DNA of 35,403 bases. Source: Propionibacteriaceae bacterium (lineage in GTDB: Bacteria; Actinomycetota; Actinomycetes; Propionibacteriales; Propionibacteriaceae). The notes below the pieces were generated by a model, which worked only from the letters and a program-made list of their open reading frames with translations, was not told where the DNA came from and made no database searches. Below, piece by piece: positions 15,278 to 21,712 of this stretch. The translations under genes and the position numbers were made by a program. Location of the stretch: contig JAGQUI010000002.1 in assembly GCA_020438595.1 (NCBI GenBank), positions 1-35,403 on the forward strand, in the 5' to 3' direction. The stretch's first letter is position 1. Every line of letters starts with the position of its first letter.

Positions 15278-16786
15278 CTAGACTCCTAGGACAGCTAGTT
15301 GCAGGGATTCTTCGTCTGGGATTTCTGAGCGTTTGAGCTCCTTGACAATCGCGCCGCCGCGCATGACCAGGACGCGATCGCTCACCGCGAGCAGCTCGGG
15401 GTACTCAGAGGAGATCACGAGCACTCCCTTCCCCGAATCAGCGAGTTCACGGATGATCGACACGATCTCGGCCTTGGTGCCGATGTCCACGCCGGCCGTT
15501 GGCTCGTCCATGATCAGGACTTCCGGGTTCGTTCCCAGCCATTTCGCGATCACTACCTTCTGCTGGTTGCCGCCGGAGAGGCTTCGGACCGGCTTGCCCG
15601 GGTCGGTCACCTTTACGGAGAACTGCTGGATGAGCTGTCGGGCCTTCTTGCGACCGGCGCGCACGTCCAGCAGTGGCCCATGGGTGAGCTGGCCGAGAAG
15701 GGGCAGGAGCAGGTTCTCCCGAACGGAATGCTCGAGCACCAGGCCTTGTTCCCGCCGGTCCTCGGGGATGAGGGCGAGACCTGCTGATATGGCGGTCTGG
15801 GGGTTGTTGACGTCCACCGCACGCCCACGCATCAAGATCTCACCGGATGTCGGCCGATCGATCCCGAAGAGGCAGCGTGCGAGTTCGGTTCGCCCGCTTC
15901 CCATCAGCCCTGCGAGGCCGACGATTTCGCCGGCCCGCAACTCGAAGGAGACACCGTTGAGTCGCGTGCTCGCGTGGAGATCCTTGGCCTCGAGGATGAC
16001 GTCTCCGCCGGTGGCTGCGGCACGCTCTTGGTACTCCATTGAACCGTGTACCTGCCTGCCCACGATCCCCTCCACGATTCGCTCGGGGGTGACCCCCGAG
16101 AGGGGCTCGGTGAAGAGTCGCTTGCCGTCGCGAAGGACCGTGATCCGATCGGCGATGCGATAGACCTCGTCCATCCGATGCGAGATGTAGATGATGGAGA
16201 TGCCTCGCGCCTTCAACCGACCGATGAGTTCAAACAGCGCTTCGACTTCATGCCGCGCCAGGCTGGCCGTCGGTTCGTCCATGATCAGGACCTTGGCGTC
16301 CTGTGCGAGCGCTTTCGCGATCTCGGTCAACTGCCAGTACGCGGTTGACAAGTTCCTGACGATCGCGGCCGGGTTGACATGAACGTCCATGTCGGCGAGG
16401 ACCTTCGCGGCCATCTGTCTGGCTTGGCGGTCGTTGATCAGCCCGCCGCGGCCGGTTGGCTCAACAGTCAGGTAGATGTTCTGCGCCACCGTGAGGCTTG
16501 GCACCAGGCTGAACTCCTGAAACACCATCCCGATGCCGGCCGCCTTGGCCGCGTGGAAGGTGTCGAGGTCTACTGGCTTCCCGTCGATGTGGATCTGGCC
16601 GCCGTCCTTGCTGTACACGCCTTGGAGGATCTTCATGAGCGTGGACTTCCCCGCGCCGTTTCCTCCGGCGAGGGCATGGACCTCGCCCCTGCGGATCTCG
16701 AGGTCGACATCGGTAAGGACGGGCACGCCGTAGAACGATTTGTTGATCCCCCGCATCTCCACGACTGGGGCTTCTGCTGTGCTCAT
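15278..16786 (-). CDS. Sugar ABC transporter ATP-binding protein (RbsA/XylG type)
   Basis: The 502-residue protein holds two fused ATPase domains. The first has Walker A GGNGAGKST (41-49) and Walker B VLIMDEPTA. Its signature, LSTAYWQLTEIAKAL, is the degenerate form usual in this family. The second has the weak Walker A GLMGSGRTEL, a normal signature LSGGNQQKV and Walker B VLIMDEPTAGVD. This layout is characteristic of CUT2 importers for monosaccharides. It drives uptake by the permease at 14290. Confidence 0.93.
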   Translation of the reverse strand: MSTAEAPVVEMRGINKSFYGVPVLTDVDLEIRRGEVHALAGGNGAGKSTLMKILQGVYSKDGGQIHIDGKPVDLDTFHAAKAAGIGMVFQEFSLVPSLTVAQNIYLTVEPTGRGGLINDRQARQMAAKVLADMDVHVNPAAIVRNLSTAYWQLTEIAKALAQDAKVLIMDEPTASLARHEVEALFELIGRLKARGISIIYISHRMDEVYRIADRITVLRDGKRLFTEPLSGVTPERIVEGIVGRQVHGSMEYQERAAATGGDVILEAKDLHASTRLNGVSFELRAGEIVGLAGLMGSGRTELARCLFGIDRPTSGEILMRGRAVDVNNPQTAISAGLALIPEDRREQGLVLEHSVRENLLLPLLGQLTHGPLLDVRAGRKKARQLIQQFSVKVTDPGKPVRSLSGGNQQKVVIAKWLGTNPEVLIMDEPTAGVDIGTKAEIVSIIRELADSGKGVLVISSEYPELLAVSDRVLVMRGGAIVKELKRSEIPDEESLQLAVLGV

Positions 16787-16825
16787 GGCTGCCTTCTGTT
16801 TGGGGTGAGGGGCCGGAAAAGGGGA

Positions 16826-16861
16826 CGGCGCCGGGCCCCGAGGGGCGGAGGCCCGGCGCCG
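16826..16861 (-). terminator. GC-rich hairpin between binding-protein and ATPase genes (attenuator)
   Basis: A perfect 12-bp stem, CGGCGCCGGGCC (16826-16837) and its complement (16850-16861), with a 12-base loop, lies ten bases after the binding-protein stop. On the minus strand it is followed by TCCCCTTTTCC. Partial termination or mRNA protection here would keep binding-protein levels above those of the membrane components, as is common in importer operons. Confidence 0.65.
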
Positions 16862-16870
16862 TGGGCGGGC

Positions 16871-18028
16871 TTACTGCTTGAACGCGCCCGCCAGGTCGGC
16901 CGGCGCATCAGTCTGGTAGACCGTCTTCCAAGCCTCCAGCACGTTGGAGTGCTGAACCGGCAGCGCGGCCAGTGCGACGTAGGGCGCTGCCGTCTTGCCG
17001 ATCAGGGCGCCGGCGGCCAGTCGTGCCTCCGTCACTCCCTGGTCGAAGGGCCGCTGCGCGCCAAGACCCACAACGAGCTCGTTCTTCGCCAGCGCGATGG
17101 CGACGTTCTTGCCCAGATCCTGGGTGGCGATCTTCAGATCGGTACGGCCGGCAGCCCGCGCCGCCGCCATCACACCCTCGGCAGGAACATCCCAAACGGC
17201 CCAGATGCCGGCCAGGTCGGGATTCTTGGTGAGCATTGCGTTCGCTGCCGCCTGCGCGTCGCCGGCGAAGTCAGGTCCGGCGATGCCCTGCTCGGCCACG
17301 ATCTGGACGTCCTTGTACTCGTTCGAGATCGTCGTCTTGAAGCCGTCGTAGCGCTGCTTGGTGACGAAGAAGTCCGCCTCATGGAAGATGATCCCGATCT
17401 TGCCCTGACCGCCGATTGCCTTCGCCATGAGATGTGCGCTGACGACGCCGTTGCCGTAGTTGTCGGCCGACACCACGGAGACGTAGTCCTTCCCGGCCTC
17501 CATGCCCTGCGGGGAGTTGTCCATGAAGACCAACTTGATGCCGGCTTCCGAGGCCTTCTTGTAGGTCGCCGACGTCGCGACCGGGTCAGTTGGGATGGAC
17601 ACGATGATGTTCGGGTTCTTGCTCATCACGGTCTCGATGTCAGAGACCTGCTTGTCGGGCTTGAAGTTGGCGTCGGTGACGGCCACCACCTCGATGCCCA
17701 GGTTCTTGAACTCAGACTGCAGGCCGGCAATCTGCGCGGTGGACCAGTCGTTACCCCCGTAATGCATCACGATGGCGGCCTTCGCGCCGAGTGCCTTGAC
17801 CTTGGCCACCTCATCCTCGGACAGCTCGGCTGTGTCTGCGGACGCGGGTTCCTCCCCGTGCGGGCCCTTGCTGAGAACCTGGCCCTCGAGCTTCTTCAGA
17901 GCAGCCTCGACTTGAGCGTCGATCTCACTTCCGCCGCTCTGGGTGCTGGCCGGCCCCGAAGAGCAAGCGGTCAGGGCCAACGCGGCGACGACTGCGGCCG
18001 CTGCCGCAGGGCGGATGAACTTCAGCAT
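16871..18028 (-). CDS. Sugar-binding lipoprotein of a CUT2 ABC importer
   Basis: The 385-residue protein begins MLKFIRPAAAAAVVAALALT with lipobox LTAC, so it is exported and lipid-anchored at Cys. The mature part is a Peripla_BP_4/RbsB-like two-domain fold: AKAAIVMHYGGNDWSTAQIA, PTDPVATSATYKKASEAGI, KLVFMDNSP and DLAGIWAVWDVPAEGVM. AAGGAGT lies five bases before the ATG at 18028; a longer frame upstream is not used. It is the first gene of the sugar operon. The ligand is probably levoglucosan or a related glucoside, by context only. Confidence 0.9.
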   Translation of the reverse strand: MLKFIRPAAAAAVVAALALTACSSGPASTQSGGSEIDAQVEAALKKLEGQVLSKGPHGEEPASADTAELSEDEVAKVKALGAKAAIVMHYGGNDWSTAQIAGLQSEFKNLGIEVVAVTDANFKPDKQVSDIETVMSKNPNIIVSIPTDPVATSATYKKASEAGIKLVFMDNSPQGMEAGKDYVSVVSADNYGNGVVSAHLMAKAIGGQGKIGIIFHEADFFVTKQRYDGFKTTISNEYKDVQIVAEQGIAGPDFAGDAQAAANAMLTKNPDLAGIWAVWDVPAEGVMAAARAAGRTDLKIATQDLGKNVAIALAKNELVVGLGAQRPFDQGVTEARLAAGALIGKTAAPYVALAALPVQHSNVLEAWKTVYQTDAPADLAGAFKQ

Positions 18029-18066
18029 TTCGTACTCCTTCGTGCGGCTTATGCCTACATCAAACA

Positions 18067-18095
18067 AACTTAAGCTGCTGGGAAGCTAAAGTCAA
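18067..18095 (-). promoter_or_regulatory. Promoter and operator of the sugar operon
   Basis: On the minus strand TTGACT (18090-18095) and TAAGTT (18067-18072) are 17 bases apart and could be the -35 and -10 boxes. An imperfect inverted repeat, ACTTAAGCT (18068-18076) and AGCTAAAGT (18084-18092), overlaps both. The spacing and position suit repression by the ROK protein encoded divergently. Confidence 0.55.
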
Positions 18096-18132
18096 GTCAC
18101 GGTATGGTAAAGTTTCGGCGGAAGGGAGCACC

Positions 18133-19401
18133 ATGGAGACCACCTCACTCCAGCCATCGATCACCGACTTCATCCGAAGCACCGCCACCGTGCTCGACGT
18201 GGTGCGCGAAGGGACCGCGACTACCCGGCCGGAGATCTGTCGCAGAACCGGCTTGGCACGCAATCTCGTCGCCGACAGGGTCGAGCAGCTCCTGTCGGTC
18301 GGACTGATCGCCGAGGGCGAGTTGGGCCGGTCCACCGGCGGCCGCGCACCGAGGAGCCTGCGATTCCGAGCAGACGCGGGTCGGATCCTGGTGGCGGAGT
18401 TGGGCGCGACCCTGGTCAATGTGGGTATCACCGATCTCTCCGGAACGCTGGTGGCCAGCACTGAACGGGCGATCGACGTGACGGCTGGCCCCGAGGTCAC
18501 CTTGAACTATGTGAGCGAGTTGATGAATGCCCTGCTGGGCGAAAACCGCGGAGCGGACACCTGGGGAATCGGCATCGGTCTGCCCGGGCCGGTCGAGTGG
18601 GGTAGCGGTCGCCCCGTCGCACCACCGATCATGCCAGGCTGGGATGGGTTTGATGTTCGCCGATTCTTCAACGAGCGTTACCACCGACCGGTGTGGGTCG
18701 ACAACGACGTCAATGTCATGGCGACCGGAGAGGTCCGCGCCGGCGTAGCCCGCGGCCATGAAACCGCCATCTACATCAAGGTCGGCACCGGCATCGGTGC
18801 CGGCCTGGTCTCCCGAGGCAAGCTGCACCGTGGAGCACAAGGGGCTGCTGGCGACATCGGGCACATGGCTGTTGCTGGCTCCAGCAGCCAGGGCCTCTGC
18901 AGATGCGGCAACTCCGGATGCCTGGAAGCACTGGCCGGCGGCTCGGCACTGGCTCGCGAGGCGGTAGCGGCGGCCGACAATCCTCGCAGCACCTACTTGA
19001 GACAACTCAGGCGCGACGGGAAGGAGCTCACCTCGGCGTCCGTCATCGAGGCTGCACGCCACGCCGATCCGGTAGCGATGGAACTCCTGACCGCGTCCGC
19101 CGCCTTGGTTGGCGACGCGCTGGCCGGGATGGTCAACCTGCTCAATCCGTCAATAATCGTCCTAGGAGGCAGCGTCGGTAGATCGCTCGACCTCTACCTC
19201 GCCACAGTCCGCCGCGCCGTCCTGAACCGATCGTTGCCACTGGCGACCCGATCGCTTCAGATCGTGACCTCGCCCCTGGCTGACAGAGCCGGCCTGATCG
19301 GAGCCGCCTACACAGTGCTCGACGAACTGTTCTCTCCGGCGATCCTGGCTAGCTGGATCGACATGGGCCAGCCCGGCGAGCTTCCACAGATGACCGCCTA
19401 G
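18133..19401 (+). CDS. ROK-family transcriptional repressor
   Basis: The 422-residue protein has an N-terminal winged helix-turn-helix (about 15-75: TRPEICRRTGLARNLVADRV, then LIAEGELGRSTGGRAP) followed by a ROK sugar-kinase-like domain. VDNDVNVMATGE and the zinc segment GHMAVAGSSSQGLCRCGNSG, then CLEALAGG are present. Regulators of this type (NagC/XylR-like) release DNA when a sugar or sugar phosphate binds. The gene is divergent from the nine-gene sugar operon with an inverted repeat between, so it most likely controls that operon. Ligand candidates are levoglucosan, glucose or a pathway intermediate. GGAAGGGAG lies just before the ATG. Confidence 0.9.
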   Translation: METTSLQPSITDFIRSTATVLDVVREGTATTRPEICRRTGLARNLVADRVEQLLSVGLIAEGELGRSTGGRAPRSLRFRADAGRILVAELGATLVNVGITDLSGTLVASTERAIDVTAGPEVTLNYVSELMNALLGENRGADTWGIGIGLPGPVEWGSGRPVAPPIMPGWDGFDVRRFFNERYHRPVWVDNDVNVMATGEVRAGVARGHETAIYIKVGTGIGAGLVSRGKLHRGAQGAAGDIGHMAVAGSSSQGLCRCGNSGCLEALAGGSALAREAVAAADNPRSTYLRQLRRDGKELTSASVIEAARHADPVAMELLTASAALVGDALAGMVNLLNPSIIVLGGSVGRSLDLYLATVRRAVLNRSLPLATRSLQIVTSPLADRAGLIGAAYTVLDELFSPAILASWIDMGQPGELPQMTA

Positions 19402-19654
19402 TCACTTCGACGCTGCGCGGTGGCGCCGAGTGGCACGCCCCGGAGCGAGCGGATTTGCGCACTGGATGCCGTCAAGCAGCTCTCAGCGCCCTTCCTCAGC
19501 ACATCGAGCCTGCAAATCCACCCGTCCGCCGGCCAAGCAGCCCAAGAAGGCCTTGCGGCGTCCCTGACCCTCAACAGTGCTGTGCAGACGTTGGCCCGGC
19601 CCTGGACGTGAGTTAGGCCCTGACTACTTGCCGTAGCCCAGGCCCAACTCGGGA
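19402..19654. other. Gene-free stretch before the attachment core
   Basis: No supported gene or RNA was found. The frames that are open here have no family features. It may hold the terminator of the ROK regulator gene, but I see no clear hairpin with a U-tract. Confidence 0.3.
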
Positions 19655-19682
19655 GGTGCGCGAGAGAGGAGTTGAACCTCCC
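19655..19682 (-). repeat. tRNA 3'-end core, probable attachment site, copy B
   Basis: Identical over 28 bases and in the same orientation as 2017-2044. The identity begins exactly at the tRNA 3' terminus (GCGCACC on the minus strand), as expected for integrase cores in tRNA genes. The adjacent 50 bases resemble those next to copy A (CATG, CTCCCACTAGG, GTACA). No tRNA body is present. Together with copy A it could bound a 17.6-kb island. Confidence 0.7.
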
Positions 19683-19751
19683 CTCGGGTGCGAACAAACA
19701 TGGCTCCCACTAGGCATTACGTACAATTCTCGGACCACCTGAGGAGCCACG

Positions 19752-19770
19752 TGGGGCAGAAGTGGGGCAG
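19752..19770 (+). repeat. GGGGC-pair repeat, copy 4
   Basis: Variant copy, TGGGGC-AGAAGT-GGGGCAG, about 70 bases beyond attachment core B, as copy 2 lies beyond core A. One frame reads HVGQKWGSQLSP, comparable to RVGQMRGS at copy 2. Confidence 0.55.
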
Positions 19771-19965
19771 CCAACTGAGCCCAACTGGCAACTCCGGTAG
19801 GCCTCACCAATGCAGGATCCGCCGCGGCAGCCCGTGCGTCAAGGCGACCCGGCAATGGTGCTGCCGCTGGGTGTGGATTATCACCATGAACCTCGGCCCG
19901 TGTGGTGACAGGCCATGCATGAACGGCTTGAGGAGATCAGGTGTGAATGTCCGGTCAGCAGGCAT

Positions 19966-20012
19966 CGCCACATTCCGTTGAGCGGGTCGATCTCGCCCAA
20001 CGGAATGTGGCG
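19966..20012. repeat. Inverted repeat overlapping the first tRNA-like gene
   Basis: CGCCACATTCCGTTG (19966-19980) is the exact complement of 19998-20012, with 17 bases between. The right arm covers the 5' acceptor and D-stem of the tRNA-like gene at 20001. The same 18 bases recur directly at 20336-20353, at the 5' end of the Gln tRNA. Confidence 0.7.
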
Positions 20013-20073
20013 CAGCAGGAAGCGCATGGCGTCCGGGACGCCAAGGCTGCTGGCTCGAGCCCGGCCATTCCGA
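20001..20073 (+). tRNA. tRNA-Pro(CGG)-like
   Basis: A full cloverleaf folds: acceptor CGGAATG/CATTCCG, D-stem GCGC/GCGC, anticodon stem TGGCG/CGCCA, T-stem GCTGG/CCGGC. The anticodon loop TCCGGGA gives CGG (20034-20036). Two usually invariant bases are changed: position 33 is C instead of U and position 54 is C. It may be a weak or decaying tRNA of a mobile tRNA array. Confidence 0.6.
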
Positions 20074-20102
20074 TGACGCCGCACCCCGCCGGGTGCAGGT
20101 CC

Positions 20103-20176
20103 GCCCACGTACCCCAACTGGCAGAGGGACCGCCATGAGGCGCCGGGTGTTGCGGGTTCGACTCCCGCCGAGGGCA
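20103..20176 (+). tRNA. tRNA-like gene with apparent GAG anticodon
   Basis: Acceptor GCCCACG/CGAGGGC has one mismatch. TA at positions 8-9, D-loop AACTGGCAGA, anticodon stem CCGCC/GCCGG with one mismatch, and a perfect T-arm (GCGGG-TTCGACT-CCCGC) follow. Loop ATGAGGC puts GAG (20137-20139) at the anticodon with the normal U33. GAG would be Leu, but the variable loop is only five bases, while Leu tRNAs have a long arm. The decoding identity is therefore doubtful. Confidence 0.5.
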
Positions 20177-20339
20177 CGAACGACCATGACGACGACCGCG
20201 CCGCGGCGGTTGGTGGAGGAGACAGTCGTCCTCGCCCAGACCGGGCGGCGGGGGTCTTGGCCCGAGCTTCCGCAGAACAAAGCGAAGCCGCAAAGCATCG
20301 GACGGCGGGTCCAAACCGCGCACCGTATCGGGCTGCCAA
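20177..20339. other. Spacer inside the tRNA array
   Basis: No complete cloverleaf could be built. A T-arm-like GCGG-GTCCAAA-CCGC at about 20305-20320 hints at a decayed tRNA, but no matching acceptor was found upstream. Confidence 0.3.
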
Positions 20340-20412
20340 CGGAATGTGGCGCAACGGCAGCGCGGCTGGCTCTGGACCAGCAGACCGGGGTTCGACTCCC
20401 CGCATTCCAGCC
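20340..20412 (+). tRNA. tRNA-Gln(CTG)
   Basis: Clear cloverleaf: D-stem GCGC/GCGC with loop AACGGCA, anticodon stem GCTGG/CCAGC, loop CTCTGGA giving CTG at 20372-20374, T-arm CGGGG-TTCGACT-CCCCG, acceptor 3' strand CATTCCA, discriminator G and CC. The only flaw is C1 opposite A72, where Gln tRNAs normally have U1-A72. Confidence 0.8.
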
Positions 20413-20413
20413 A

Positions 20414-20485
20414 GAACGTGTCGCCCAACGGCAGGGCACCACCTCGTCAGGGTGAGAGGTGCGGGTTCGAATCCCGTCACGTTGT
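20414..20485 (+). tRNA. tRNA-Asp(GTC)-like
   Basis: D-stem GCCC/GGGC with the same AACGGCA loop as the Gln tRNA, T-arm GCGGG-TTCGAAT-CCCGT, and acceptor GAACGTG/CACGTTG with a mismatch at the terminal pair. Anticodon loop TCGTCAG places GTC at 20446-20448. Position 33 is C, as in the Pro-like gene, and one pair of the anticodon stem is lost. The gene begins two bases after the Gln tRNA and its 3' end abuts the transposase remnant. Confidence 0.6.
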
Positions 20486-21402
20486 GCGAGGCGGGCCCGA
20501 CCGGGTTCGGGTTGGCCCGACAGTTGCGCTCGGCGGGGTATCGGTGTGAGGTCGCGGCGCCGTCGAAGTTGCGGCGGCCGGCCGGGGACAGGGTGAAGAC
20601 CGACGCTCGTGATGCCGAGCATCTGTCCCGGCTGCTCCGGTTGGATGACTTCACCGCGGTGGCGGTGCCGGAGGAGGCGACCGAGGCCGCCAGGGACCTG
20701 GTCCGGGCCCGGGAGGACTGCCGCTCGGATCTGATGCGGGCCCGGCACCGGGTCAGCAAGATGCTGCTGCGTCACGGGGTGGTGTGGTCGGGTGGTCATG
20801 CCTGGACCGGTGATCACCTGGCGTGGCTGGCCCGGCAGCGGTTCGCCCAGCCGACCAGCCAGTACGCCTTCGAGGAAGCGCTGGATCAGGTGCTGGCGAC
20901 CGCGGCCCGCCGGGACCGTCTCGATTCCCGGATCGAGGAGTTGGCTGCTGATTCGTCCTGGACCCCTGTGGTGCGACGGCTGGGTTGCCTGCGTGGCATC
21001 TCGACGTTGACGGGGTTCGCGCTCGCGGTCGAGATCGGTGACTGGGCGAGGTTCGACGGCAACAGCATCGGCGCCTATGTCGGGCTGGTGCCCAGTGAGA
21101 ACTCCTCGGGCAAGTCTCGCGCGTTGGGCCCGATCACCAAGACTGGCAACGGGCACATCCGCCGGCTGCTGGTCGAGGCCGCTTGGCACCACCGCCCCCG
21201 CTATGTGGTCGGCAAGACCCTGCGCGGCCGGTGGGACCTCTCCACCCCGGCGGCCAGGGCCCGTGGTGATGCCGGGAACCGCAGGCTCCATCACCGCTGG
21301 GCGGTGTTCCAGGCCCGCAAGAAGCGTTACAGCGTGGCCACCATCGCTGTCGCTCGTGAGCTGGCCGGCTGGTGCTGGTCCCTGGCCACGATCGAGGACT
21401 GA
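20486..21402 (+). pseudogene. 5'-truncated IS110-family transposase
   Basis: From CEAGPTGFGLARQL onward the frame matches IS110 transposases: VAAPSKLRRPAGDRVKTDAR, DAEHLSRLLRLDD, and the C-terminal transposase_20 part LGCLRGISTLTGFALAVEIG, ENSSGKSRALGPITKTGNGH. About 65-70 N-terminal residues, with the first Asp of the DEDD RuvC-like site, are gone. The break coincides with the 3' end of the last tRNA. The product cannot be active. In IS110 elements the upstream non-coding end encodes the bridge RNA, so that guide is presumably lost as well. The open frame that continues upstream merely reads through the tRNAs. Confidence 0.85.
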
Positions 21403-21622
21403 CCACAGCGTCCCTGGTAATCGGGCACCCGCTGGTGGCAGCGCCAGGAGCAAACCCGCGACACAACTATGAGCAGCCACCGCTGGTGGTCACGCTCGTT
21501 CCTAGACACGCGTGAGGGCTCCAGCCGAAACACCGTCCTGCGGTACCCAACCCGCGAATATCAGACTGACGACGCCGTCGACCACGACACGCTCACCCAG
21601 CCGAACGCCCTTGCCAGGGCAA
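21403..21622. other. Stretch between transposase remnant and terminator
   Basis: No gene is supported. It may contain the right end of the IS110 element, but no repeat could be matched because the left end is missing. Confidence 0.3.
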
Positions 21623-21664
21623 CAAAAAAGAGGCACCGCCCGGCACCCAGCCCGGCGGCGCCTC
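21623..21664 (-). terminator. Rho-independent terminator of the P-protein operon
   Basis: On the minus strand a 15-bp stem with one mismatch and one G-U pair (arms 21650-21664 and 21630-21644, 5-base loop) is followed directly by six T (21629-21624). It lies about 50 bases after the SDR stop and marks the end of the four-gene operon that starts at 26569. Confidence 0.88.
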
Positions 21665-21712
21665 CCCACGCCCTCTTGACAACAACCCGCTACATATCCG
21701 TTGCGTATGGAA

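Noticed and set aside
16379..18073. 564-codon plus-strand frame over the importer genes
   Set aside because: It is the complement of the ATPase and binding-protein genes, with no family features and typical shadow composition.
20240..20330. A fifth tRNA in the array spacer
   Set aside because: Only a poor T-arm is visible. No acceptor strand pairs with it, so it was kept as a possible relic only.
19804..21480. 558-codon and other minus-strand frames across the tRNA array
   Set aside because: They read complements of tRNAs (peptides such as GESNPGL and RRESNPQH are typical of mis-translated tRNA genes) and of the IS110 remnant.
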